Positions 30,766 to 41,339 of a stretch of DNA of 64,000 nt are shown here, piece after piece. The stretch lies in NCBI GenBank assembly GCA_945910005.1, contig OX246746.1, forward strand, positions 40,051,005 through 40,115,004, read 5' to 3'. The DNA is from Isoperla grammatica. Taxonomy: Eukaryota; Arthropoda; Insecta; Plecoptera; Perlodidae. The stretch's first letter is position 1. Every line of letters begins with the position of its first letter. The position numbers were made by a program, and so were the translations under genes. The notes under the pieces are model-generated. The model searched no databases and was not told the origin of the DNA. It saw only the letters and a list, made by a program, of their open reading frames with translations.

Positions 30766-31785
30766 CTATAAACAAAAAAATGATAAAAGACTCAGAACCA
30801 CAATCATGACTGCATACTTGGCGAGAATGTGTGAGCGTAAGATGTACACTATTACCATTTAAAATTTACATACTAAATTATGATTTGTAAGCAAGTGTTT
30901 GAAAACATTACAAATTATAATAATTTTATATTAGGTTAAGGTTATGAAAGTAGGTGCCAATCGGCTGGAATGGTATATTAAGTGAGGAAAGGATCCAACA
31001 GCTTACCTTCGTGAAGTAAGATGACGGATTTGCGAGTTTGAAGTACACATAAAAGACATAATACAAAATATAACGAGACGTTTCGACCGAGGTCTTGCTC
31101 ACTCGAGAGAAGAATGGCTACAATTAAGTACATAATAATTTCTCTATTTGCGTAGTTGGGAAACACTCCCGTAGAGGTGAAATTTGTTTAAGTTGTAACA
31201 ATGTAGGTAGTGATTTCATATAATATTGCCATTGGTTGTTGAAATTATTTTGAAATAGTATTTTCGCCCTTGTAACCCATATCCCATTCAGCAGAGCACC
31301 TTACCGTCTTCTAAAACACATTAAATTAAATCCACCTTAAAAAGACGGATTTCTAAAAAATTGCCTGCGGTGTTATTGTTGTGGGGACAACCCCTCCCCC
31401 CCCCCCATGTGTCATTTGTTGAGCACCCTTTTACAGTCATGTTCTACTCTGGGCAGCTCCCCCGAAATATATTTCTGCGTAGGCCACTGGGGATAAGAAT
31501 CGATCAATTTATTGTTCCACTATCCTGATGTAAATGTGTAAACACAACTATCAATATGTTAATGAAATCAATGGAAAAATAGAATATAACAAAAAATAAT
31601 AAAAGAATACAACACTCATGTTGTTCCAACAATTGTTCATGTTCATACAACAAATATATTTATTAGCACCCAAGGAGACAAGACTGTGTCTCGAACATTA
31701 CAAGTATGACATTTATAATAATATAATAATAAATATTGGTAGGCCTATTATATTATAATATAGGTATTTGAGTAGTTGACGAATA
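30766..31785. other. Fas1 intronic sequence, no gene
   Basis: AT-rich, with a C-run near 31390-31402. I see no exon or recognisable element. Confidence 0.5.
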
Positions 31786-31789
31786 TATA

Positions 31790-32670
31790 TTTTTTTGGTA
31801 TTTGTAAGTTACGCGGGCTTATGGGTTTTCCTAATAAAATTTCTACAAAAGTCACTGTTTATGTTATAAATACCTTGTATATTTCTAATTCCGAAAGGTG
31901 GATGCTTCAAATCCCACGTAATTTTGTTTTAAACCACTTTAAATGTGTTATTTTTGTTACGGCTATGCCTAGGCCTATGTACGCCATGTAAACTATCTTG
32001 CAACAGAAGTGCTTTGGTTTTATTCATGTGCAGGTGTACCAACCTAAAAACAAGTAACGTTAAAGAAGTAGGGCGGGCGTGTTTTGTTTCAACCTTTTTA
32101 TTACAATTAGATAAGTACACATACCAATAACCAGACACAATAACCAGACCCAATAACCAGCTTACTTTCGTGGGATGTCAGGTAGCTGGTCAAACATCAA
32201 CCGGACCCCTAACCTTACCGAATTTTGTGGGATGTCAGGTAGCTGGGCAGAGTCACTTGTCAATCAAAGTGACTTTACTGGGCAAAGTCACCAATGAATG
32301 AAAGTGAATTTGCCCAGCTACCTGACATCTCACGAAATTCGGTAAGGTTAGGGGATCCGGTTGATGTTTGCCCACGAAAGTTAGTAACGTTATTGGGTTT
32401 GGTTATAGCTCCAGTCGGCCTCATCAATCACTATCACCAGTGTCTCCACAAGGCTGTGCACTGGCAAGGATGAAAGCCTACACACCCATGCATAGCCGTA
32501 GCGACAATAACACATTGAAAGTGGTGTAAACAAAATTACGTGGGATTTGAAGCATCCACCTTTCGAAATTGGAAAGATACAAAGTATTTATAACATAAAC
32601 AGTGACTTTTGTAGAAATTTTATTAGGAAAAACCATAAGCCCCCGTAACTTACAAATACCTTTATTTCTC
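31790..32670. mobile_element. Long palindromic (foldback-like) element, about 0.9 kb
   Basis: 31795-31980 is inverted at about 32475-32665 (GTATTTGTAAGTTACG against CGTAACTTACAAATAC). A second inverted pair lies inside (GGGATGTCAGGTAGCTGG near 32170 and 32220 against CCAGCTACCTGACATC near 32315). Arms differ at scattered sites, so the element is old. No coding and no clear target duplication. Confidence 0.75.
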
Positions 32671-32873
32671 TTGCAGACCAACTGCACATACAGTTTTGGT
32701 AGGTTGGAAATATTTTCTCTTCACAACTCGTAATCGTCACCGCTTTTATATATGCCTGGATATTTTTCAATGTTTGGAAATAGAATAAAATATTAAAACG
32801 ATCTTTGCACTTTGCTCTTGTACACTGAAAAACTACACACGAACCAACCATGTTTGTAATTTATTATAACATA

Positions 32874-33677
32874 CAGTCAAACCCGCCTAATACGTTTTCG
32901 AAGTGACACCTTAAATTAAACGTATCTCGGGGGAAAACGTATTAAAAACCAAAATTTATTTTTAACTATTTTTGTGGTCGCACGTGTGTCAAAACATCAT
33001 CTGTGCCTACGGGCACCCAGGGGGCAATGAACTAGTGTGAAATTACCAACATCGCTCGTGATGAACTGTGGAATGCGGGCGGGCAAGGGGTGCAGGGATT
33101 AGGGTCATGTTCAGGCAGTGAGCCCCCCCCTCCCCGGCCGACAGTCGCAAGCTTAGTCTAGGCGCTAGCGAGTGGCCTTGGCCGGCAGGCGGACAACTGC
33201 CAGCTGGTCCAACTCCTTTCATCGCACCCCCCTCCCCCTCCAAGCGACCAACACTTATCTGGCGACAGCTTAGCCGGCGGCCGGCCACTGACAGTCCGCA
33301 TGTCAGTAACCAAAGACTGACTGGCAGCAACTGGCAGCTTCGCCTACGCTGCAGTCTTCACGTAGACTTGACCTTGGGCGGCCCGCGCATGCGCAGACGA
33401 TGCACAACACACGTGCAGTGGGAGGCCGGTACCAATTGTAACGTCGCTACAAATGTGGGTCGAGAACTATCTCGCATGCCAGAGATTGGTGAAAACGTAT
33501 CTCAACGGCAAGCAAGACATAAATCGATGGTTATTTTCGCGTATTAGGCGGGAAAGTTTTGCACGGGTAATTTTAACATTACACTTATGGATGTATTTTC
33601 AAGACCTATAATTTTGGACGTCATCAGCGGGAAAACGTAATGAAACTGAAAGGGAACGTTTTAGACGGGTTTGACTG
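32874..33677. mobile_element. Tc1/mariner-type non-autonomous element (804 bp)
   Basis: Terminal inverted repeats CAGTCAAACCCG...CGGGTTTGACTG are flanked by TA on both sides (32872-32873, 33678-33679), as expected of the TA-duplicating superfamily; pogo-like is possible. The interior is GC-rich in the middle and has no transposase. Confidence 0.8.
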
Positions 33678-33679
33678 TA

Positions 33680-34315
33680 TTCAAATATATTTCCGAAATT
33701 CGGAACATTATTCTCAGTGAAGATGCGACGAGTGAGAGTAGGGGTTTGACACGATCTGACGGACGGCGCTGGCTGCGGGGTTGTCGGGGCGAGCACGGCC
33801 TCGCTACAGAGAAAGCTGCCCCGCTGTGACGTCACAGATAGTAACATCACAAAAACTTCAAACCGCCTTACTGCCTAAACGGTTCTACTACCATTCTCAA
33901 TAAAATTTGCGCTCGATTTTTTTAATTCTTTGTCTGATTTATTGAAGGGCACTTTTATCAAACCAAAACTAGGGCTTTAAGGACTAATCAAATTACTGAA
34001 AATGAAGGTACGAGAAAAAATTAAAAAGATAAATGATCAGAATAATGATTAGATTAAATATTTATGAACGTCCATATGAAGTGGATACGGAACTACCAGT
34101 TAATAGCATCAATCAAACGATTGTAGGACATGTTGACGAGGTACTAGAGCGACACGATCGACATAGTCCTGGGGTACAGGCAGTTAACAATATTGAATTA
34201 TCCCCTTCTACCAGAGAAGTTAGAGATATGTGTAAGGACAGAACAATGGTCAGGTTCTAAATGCAATGGGAAGATGGCAAAGAGATAATGCTAGAATGTG
34301 TCAATGAAAGCTTAC
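33680..34315. other. Fas1 intronic sequence, no gene recognised
   Basis: A plus-strand open frame at 34033-34260 (75 residues, ending TREVRDMCKDRTMVRF) has no family I recognise, and nothing supports translation. Confidence 0.45.
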
Positions 34316-34530
34316 TTTAGCATAGGATCTGTGGCCAATTTGTCTCGAACAGTGGTAAAGGGCACACCAAGAACCCTGTCGATGATGTGGACAATTCCAT
34401 TGGTTGCAGCAATGTTGGGCTGGATAACAGTGGCATTTACTCCACCTCCTTCGACTGTGAGAGTCAAGTTGTTGCCAGTACCATGAATAATATTAAAGTA
34501 AAGGCTTTTGCGATCAGCTACAGTTGGAAC
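34316..34530 (-). CDS. Fas1: Fas1 exon E2 (second half of FAS1 domain 3)
   Basis: 215 bp. Acceptor CACTGTTGCAG before 34530; donor GTAAG at 34315-34311. It encodes VPTVADRKSLYFNIIHGTGN, then LTLTVEGGGVNATVIQPNIA and the classic FAS1 closing block NGIVHIIDRVLGVP, and ends in the linker TTVRDKLATDPML plus two bases. It joins exon E1 (ending EKNINE) in phase 0. The NGxxHxIDxVL motif is the most conserved part of FAS1 domains. Confidence 0.9.
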
Positions 34531-34922
34531 CTGCAACAGTGGGGCACATTTAAAGGTCACTCATTTTAAGGAATGTGTACTCCAGCCACCACCGACATCA
34601 AAATAATACTTGCGGTTACATTTAAGTTCAACAAAGCCAGGCCAGCCAAATACAAAGAATGCTTGTGTTGAATGAAGTAAATATGTTGGATAAATGGGAT
34701 TTATTTAATTTAATTTAATTCAAGTCAACAGACTATGTCCATATACCTACTACAGTATGTAGGCCTATTACAAAAAAACTGTCAATCAGTATAGAAGTAC
34801 CTGAAACAAACTTGTTGCTACCCCTGTGATTTTTTTTTAGGTAGTAACACTTGAGGGTGACCGTTTTCACAGATTGCATCTGTTCTTGCGGATATTAAGG
34901 GTGCAAAACAGATACACAGATT
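34531..34922. other. Fas1 intronic sequence, no gene
   Basis: The first 390 bp upstream of exon E2 (minus strand). CACAGATT at 34915-34922 is the left target duplication of the next element. Confidence 0.5.
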
Positions 34923-35903
34923 CAGGGGCGGACTGGCAGGTACGGAACTACGGAAACCCGTAAGGGGCCCCCCCCCCCAGGTGGGGGCCCCCTTACGGGC
35001 CACCACCCAACCCCCTGAAAATATCTTACGCTATATAGATTATAAAACAATAGTAAGAAGAACATAATACATATCTCATGTCAGTGAAAAGGGACATATA
35101 GACTATCTAGAAGTGCTACAAATGTTTCCGCTTTCCTCCTAAGAGATTGCTTTTTTATAGTTTAGTTTGAAATATAACATCCTCAAAAGAATCCTCAAGA
35201 TATCTGCTCGCTACTTGAGAGTGACTTTGATAGTTTGCGAGTAAACTTTGTTATATCTGAAAGTACATAGTACAAGTGAAATAAAGGAGTTTTCAAGTCA
35301 TGTGTCATTACAAAACCACTTTCCATAAAATAGCTGACTGACAAATCAGGCTGATCGCGTGTCTATACCTTATAAGCGTTCAAAATTTAAAAAAGCAAAG
35401 TTTGTGGCAAAAGTATGTCTATCGGCGCCTACTGAAATCCAATCCAGCGCAGCACTAGTCATAAGACTTCTCAAATGACAGGATCGAACTCCTACCCTAC
35501 ACCTATGACGTAAGGAATTATCAGTGCAATATTGAGTTTAGTTTCATTGTTTTTCATGATGAGATTTCGCCTCAAAACTGCGTTTTAGACCACTAAGCAT
35601 CATGCAGGGCCGAAAATTGTTTCGCCTTTGGCGGCAGGGGCTTCGCCCCCGACCCCAGCTACATCCCGCTCCCTCGTTGCGATTTAAAGTGGTGTTCACA
35701 GTTCAACACGTTGTTCCACATAACTATCATCATTTATCGATTTTTAAACGTGTTTATATGCGTTCTAAAGAAAATAATAGGCTGACCAATTTTCGCCTCC
35801 GGCATCTGGGGCTTCGCCCCAGACCCCTTTAAGCTTCGCCAAGTCCCGGGGCACCTACAACCCTTTTCCGTACGAGGTCCTTACCCCCCCCAGTCCGCCT
35901 CTG
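34923..35903. mobile_element. Non-autonomous hAT-type element (981 bp)
   Basis: Ends CAGGGGCGGACTGG...CCAGTCCGCCTCTG, with exact 8-bp duplications CACAGATT at 34915-34922 and 35904-35911. No transposase. It holds two short inverted GC-rich blocks (GTAAGGGGCCC.../...GGGGGCCCCCTTACG near 34960-35000). Confidence 0.9.
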
Positions 35904-35911
35904 CACAGATT

Positions 35912-36350
35912 TCCAACATTATTTCAAGGATATTTGTTTCCTTACATTTTTGTGATTTTTCATTAAATGCTTATCATAAAAAAAATTGGGATTTTTAATG
36001 TACTATTATAGTGGAGCCCCATTAAATTCGCGATCGCGAAATCATAAGATGGTTGTGAATATTGCTTTATTTGATAAAATGTCAGTGTTAAATAGTAAGA
36101 GGAGTCCAAAAATATACGTAAAAATTAAAATGCAAAATTTGCAAAATTGGCATTATAACAACGCAAGTAGTGAAATCTCCTGTTTTACGCGAAATAACCA
36201 AGAAATCTTGCAACACTACTGTCTGAGTTTCCATTTAACAGTGAACATTTTGTCCAAAACTTGCAAAAAAGTTCCATTCTCTTAAAGTTAATAAATTTCG
36301 TTTGAAATTAAATACATTTTGGACCATTTTTCCATGGCAGGGATAAGAAT
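35912..36350. other. Fas1 intronic sequence, no gene
   Basis: AT-rich; nothing recognised. Confidence 0.5.
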
Positions 36351-36587
36351 TAGAGCTGGACCGATTCCGATTCCTGAGAATCGCCGATTCTTCATAATCC
36401 CCGATTATTTAAAATTTCGCGCCCAAGACAATAAATTTTAGAAATGGTCGATTATCGAAAGTTGATATTGTCGTGCATGTGCACCAATCACGAGTCTACT
36501 TCACTTAGTCGATAGTTGACTTCCAGTTATGGTCGAGACTCAAGGAACCAAAGAATTTAACGGAAAGAAAAAATAATCAGTTGTGAG

Positions 36588-37154
36588 TAGGGATGACATC
36601 GGGTACCCGGGTAGCTTGGGTACCCGGCTCCAAATATTACTCGGAGCCGTTTTTCGGGTCCGGGTAACCTTTTAGTCCGTTTCTAGGATAAATTTACGCT
36701 CAAGTATTGCTACAGTCGATTCTGGTGGAGCCAGCAGGTACGGCGTGTGCCTACCCTTCCGCAACACGTGACTCGGCGGGGAACAGAACAGATGTGAACC
36801 GACTTGCATTCGTTACTGTTTGTTCTTTGTTTAACATTCTGATGAAGATTCTGGCTAATACTTGTTCTATTACTATTTATTTTTCTTAAAATACCCTGTT
36901 TTTTGTAAGTGCTTCAGTTGTATATTGAGAAACGTTTTTTTTACTTGACGTGATTACTGCAGGCGTATTCCGAGAGGGAAACCGAGCGGGTGGCATGCAT
37001 ATCATTTGTCACTCGTCTTCGCACCACACGCACTTCTCAAGGCCTAGCAATGACCTTCAAATCAAGCCTAAACATCGAAAAATATGTTTTCAGGATCCGG
37101 GTAACATGAGAGCTGGACAGGTTCCGAATTTTATTACCCGATATGTCATCCCTA
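36588..37154 (+). mobile_element. hAT-1 internal-deletion derivative (567 bp)
   Basis: TAGGGATGACATCGGG at the left and CATCCCTA at the right, as in hAT-1. It contains the 5' region with one diverged copy of the 82-bp unit and then jumps to the 3' region (homologous to 29640-29953). Flanks GTTGTGAG and GCAGTGAG agree at 6 of 8 positions, an aged duplication. Confidence 0.82.
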
Positions 37155-37944
37155 GCAGTGAGTCATAATATCTTCATTATTTTTAATATCAGATTTGCTC
37201 TTTGAGGGACTAAATAATGGTTTGCTTAGGAAATTAGTGTTCATGTAAGCTACTACTAGAAGTTCGTGGGAACTAGGAATCTCGTGCCTAGGCCTATAAT
37301 TTATCTTCCATTTGAAATTGTTTGAAACACTTTGGAAGTGTGAACCTAAGTACGTGATTAACTGTGTGGTTCCGGTTACGGTCACCAGTTCCTGTTGCTC
37401 CTCATTTATTCAATATTTTGATATCAAAAAATAATTTTGCAACAGTGATACCCCTTCTACCTGTTCAAAATGTGTTCTATAGCCAAGTGGATGTAGTGTT
37501 TTTCGTGTTTGCCCCGCAAAGAATTGTGTAATCAAAGGAAATGTTCTTGTGCGCAATGAGCTCTTGAAAAAAGTCCGTTGTGCCGAGGACTTGGACCAAG
37601 CCCTCCCCCCCCCAGCAGCTCTACAAGTGTTCCACTTCCATTCCTTCCTTTGCAGTGCTTAACGAATCGAACCTAAAACCCATAGTGTACAAAATTGAGT
37701 GTTTACTAATGTTTACTAATGTTTACTAAGTTGAAAGCCGCAATTGATAGGCCTAGGCCTAGCCGTAACCTCCCTAACCTCAAAATCATGACGCCGGACT
37801 GCAACAACAACCAACACGACTGTGTGCTCGATGGTAGCTGGTAGAACGGTAGCTAGAAAAGCTACTTTGTATCCTTAGGCTTATGCTTACAAATGTTTAT
37901 TTTCAACATATCAATGGCTGCGACATAGATTTAAATTTTTACAC
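37155..37944. other. Intronic or transposon remnant, no gene
   Basis: No coding is recognised. It contains a GGCCTAGGCCTAG hexamer tract near 37750, a motif scattered through the window. Confidence 0.5.
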
Positions 37945-38531
37945 TAGTACATCAGCCCAGGACGTTTTGCTTACAAAAAAGGTCGACGCATTTTGACTTT
38001 GGAATATGTTAAAACAATGTTACCTGAGTTGTAATTCATGAGGTGCTTAGCTGGCAAAAGGGCCAAATATGCCGCCATCTTGGATTTTATATAATTCACG
38101 TTAATGGCTATAAAAACCAAAGTGCTTGACCACTTTTAAAAAACTTTTGTATTTTAAATAGCATTTTTCAATTTAAATGTATTTGTGTAGGAACTTTTTA
38201 AATTCAATAATTATATTACACATTTAAAAAACATTTTCCTACTCAATGTTTTTAGTTATGGAATGTTAAGCTTATAACTTTTATAGAAGCATACGAACTG
38301 AAAAAGTTTTTCATATAAACGTTTTAGATAGCTTCATTTAAAAAATAACGCTATCAAATTCAAGTCTCTATCTAGAATAAGTCCCGAGATATGAATTTGT
38401 GAAGAGTCGCACTACGCTCTCTTGCCGCGCTCGGCGCTTGCCCAAGCCAGGCGCCGAGCGGTGCGCGTGCGGTCTATGTAGTCTTGCCTTCTCAGACTAT
38501 CTTCTGATAGTTTGTTTATTTGAATTGAATT
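37945..38531 (+). repeat. LIR-1 left arm, outer part
   Basis: Pairs with 57580-57043. It includes a GC-rich segment (38400-38490) amid AT-rich sequence. Interrupted at 38531 by Copia. Confidence 0.88.
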
Positions 38532-38705
38532 TGTTAGTGTATAATCTGATCAAGAAGGCTGTGAGTCTTGAATTGTACTGTACTTCCTGTTTCCGTTCAT
38601 AGAAATAAATTCAGTTGCTCATGACATACCACAGAAGAAACAAGTGTTTTCTTATTGCTCCTTATATCGAGTGTACATCGTCGATCCATGCATTTATAAC
38701 TAACA
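38532..38705 (+). repeat. Copia 5' LTR (174 bp)
   Basis: TGTTAGTG...ACTAACA, with a perfect TGTTAG/CTAACA terminal inverted repeat. It contains AATAAA near 38605. Confidence 0.93.
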
Positions 38706-38721
38706 GGTTATGGGCCCAGGT
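38706..38721 (+). other. Copia primer-binding site
   Basis: GGTTATGGGCCCAGG directly after the LTR resembles the complement of initiator tRNA-Met internal sequence used by Copia-type elements. Confidence 0.75.
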
Positions 38722-38891
38722 CCGCCTGATGATGTACATTACATTATTTTCGTGATATAAGTGAGTACAATTGAGTTTATTGAGATGTTATGGTTGGAGG
38801 GTAACGTAACCTCAAAATAGCCGCTTGCACGTGTGGAAGCCTAGGGGTAGGCCGAACTTGGTCGCTGAACTGAACTGTGATTAATGCTATC

Positions 38892-40119
38892 ATGAGCGTA
38901 ACTTACGTGGCAAACACAACTAGCTCCAGTGGCATGGGTGGAAGCAGTATGGTGACTATAGATCCCAAGCTAGAAGGCCTAAATAACTATAGTGCCTGGA
39001 AACTTGTGATGAGAATGACGCTTATGGGTCTAGACTTATGGGACTGTGTAGAACCAGTTAGAGGTGATGATGGTGAGTTTGTTCCCATTGATAAGAAGAA
39101 AGACCAGAGGGCTCTGGCAAGTATAGTCCTAAATGTCAAGCCAAATTGCCACCGGTTTGTGATGAAGTCTAAAACAGCACTTGAGGCATGGGAGGCTCTA
39201 AAAAAGAACTTTGAAGATGCCGGTCCGCAGAGGAGCATTGCACTGGTACGACGCCTAATGAATGTAAGGCTCGCTAACTATCCAGGTATGCAGGAATATG
39301 TCGCTGACATAATGGATATAAACCAGAAGCTACAAGACATCGGGCAGCCGCTAGACGATGAATGGATTGCCAAAATTATGTTAGCAGGTTTGCCATCAAT
39401 ATATCAAGCATTTGAAATGGGGATCGAAGGTAGTGATGTGAAATTAACTACAGAGTGGCTGAGCTCAAAACTGTTGAGTGGCGCTGGCACTCTATGTGAG
39501 GATTCAGCCCTCGCTACTTCCTATCAAAGTGGAAGAGGAGGCAACCAAGGTTCCAGAGGTAACAGAGGAGGATTTCGAGGAAACCAACGTGGTCGAGGGG
39601 GCCAGGGAGGCTTTCAAAGGAAATGCTACAGGTGCCAGTCGGTTGGACACATGGTTCGAGATTGCCCACACCCACCGCCAGGGGGTGGTGATGACAGTGG
39701 AAGTTCCAAATCTCAAGACCGAGGGCAGCAAGGTGGCCGTGGTGGAGGCAGTCGCCAAGGTTCCGGCGGTTCCAGCCAAAGCCAAGGTCGAAGCAACAAC
39801 AACCAACAAGGCAACTCACAGCAGAAGCAGAAGCAGCAGCAGACGGGGAATAAGGAAGACAACTGGACCTTCTTTACTGCGCTTCGTGCTGCGAATCTAA
39901 GTGAAAGTGGTGTTAATCTGAAAAAGTATGATTGGGTATGTGATTCCGGTGCTACCACCCATATGTGTATCAATAGTGAAATAATGGAAAATTATACGGA
40001 GTGCTCAGGTCAGGTAACAGTTGCCAACAATAACATTACGAATGCAACAGGAAAAGGTGATGTGAGGGTAGAACTGTCTGTGCATGGCAAAAGTGACTCC
40101 AGGGTAATCAAGGATGTAA
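38892..40119 (+). pseudogene. Copia Gag and protease, cut by LINE-D
   Basis: From ATG 38892 (MSVTYVANTTSSSGMGG). Gag block: KLEGLNNYSAWKLVMRMTLM, then AGLPSIYQAFEMGIEG. A Gly/Arg/Gln-rich stretch surrounds one zinc knuckle, CYRCQSVGHMVRDC. The protease follows with DWVCDSGATTHMC (the D-S-G active site) and continues to VIKDV. There LINE-D interrupts; the matching sequel (YVPELGANLLSVGA) starts at 45247. The open frame happens to run on into LINE-D ORF1, giving an 801-residue chimera when read from this ATG. Confidence 0.9.
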
Positions 40120-40133
40120 TGATGACCGGCAAC

Positions 40134-41225
40134 ATGGCGCCAAAGGAGGTAGGACGAGCCGTTGTGATATGCGAGATTTGCAAACTAAATATAGGTAAGC
40201 GTTCTCCAAACACGCAATGTAGTGAGAAGTGCGGGATTTACGCACACGAGAAATGTATACCAATATGTAATGAGGTTGCGCCAGTATGGACGTGCCCTCT
40301 ATGCATTGAAAGTAACCCTGGGCCCAGCGCCCTAGATTTAGAGGTTAAGGCCGACGGATCCAAAGTCTACGGCCTAGGCCTAGGCCTAGGCCTAGACCTG
40401 CCTAGTTCTAAAGTAGCACCTGAGCTACACTCAGGCCAGGAACTAATAAACATCTTGGATCAAACGGTCCAAATACAAAATCGCATACAAAATGTGAGTA
40501 ATACACAGCCAGAGCTAGGCCTAGGCTCACTCAATATCACCAAGGCCATAAATGATATACTAGGCACACTCAGAGATATCACCAAGTCTCTGGAGTACCA
40601 GGCGAATGTGCATGACGAGCTCCTACGGGAAAATAAAATCCAAACCAGAAAAATCGAGAGCTTAGTAGGTGAGATTGATAAGTGTAAGCAACAGAACCTG
40701 CAACTTAAAACAGAAAATGACTCACTCACAAAGAAAGTTAACGATTTAGAACAACACTCGAAGAGCTTCAATCTAGAAATAACAGGCGTTCCAACTACCA
40801 GAGGAGAAGATACTTATGAACTCGTTACCCGGACAATACAACAAATGGGACTTAATAATTTTCACGGAGATGAAATCGAGTACTGTCACCGGGGTAAGCC
40901 CAGCGCAGCCTCTCCGAAGTCTCCTCCACCGATCATTGCTAAACTATTCTCAAGGCAAGCAAGGGATCGGATCATGGAGTTGAAGAAGGAAACAAGGTAC
41001 GTGACCGCGTCCAACGTAGGCTTCATGAAGTGCGACAGTAAAATATTCGTAAATGAACATCTTACGGCAGCCAATAAAAACCTCTTTTGGCTTGCCAGGA
41101 ACACTAAACAACTAGGATATAAATATGCTTGGGTGAAGAATGGCAGGATCTTCATCCGAAAGAACGAAACCTCGAAAACAATAAGGATCAACTCTCCATC
41201 CGACATACCGAGATCCCCCATCATC

Positions 41226-41281
<56 letters not shown>

Positions 41282-41294
41282 CGGACAACAATAA
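40134..41294 (+). CDS. LINE-D ORF1: PHD-type finger, coiled coil and RRM-like domain
   Basis: 386 residues from ATG 40134 (MAPKEVGRAVVICEIC). A Cys/His finger follows the pattern CEIC...CSEKC...HEKC...WTCPLC. A GLGLGLGLDLP stretch is encoded by (CCTAGG)n repeats. A coiled coil (about NIKTRKIESLVGEIDKCKQ to VNDLEQHSK) precedes the globular block LEITGVPTTRGEDTYE, PPIIAKLFSRQARDR, IFVNEHLTAANK and YKYAWVKNGRIFIRK. A poly-Asn run encoded by (AAC)n (41225-41283) ends the protein. It is upstream of ORF2 by 45 bp. The frame is continuous with Copia gag, so an earlier start cannot be ruled out from the sequence alone, but 40134 lies just inside the LINE boundary. Confidence 0.9.
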
Positions 41295-41339
41295 CTCTAG
41301 GTAATTGAACCAAACCAAACTAACTAACAATGTAGCATC

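Noticed and set aside
34033..34260. 75-residue plus-strand frame
   Set aside because: Composition looks protein-like, but there is no family, no splice context and no neighbour to support it.
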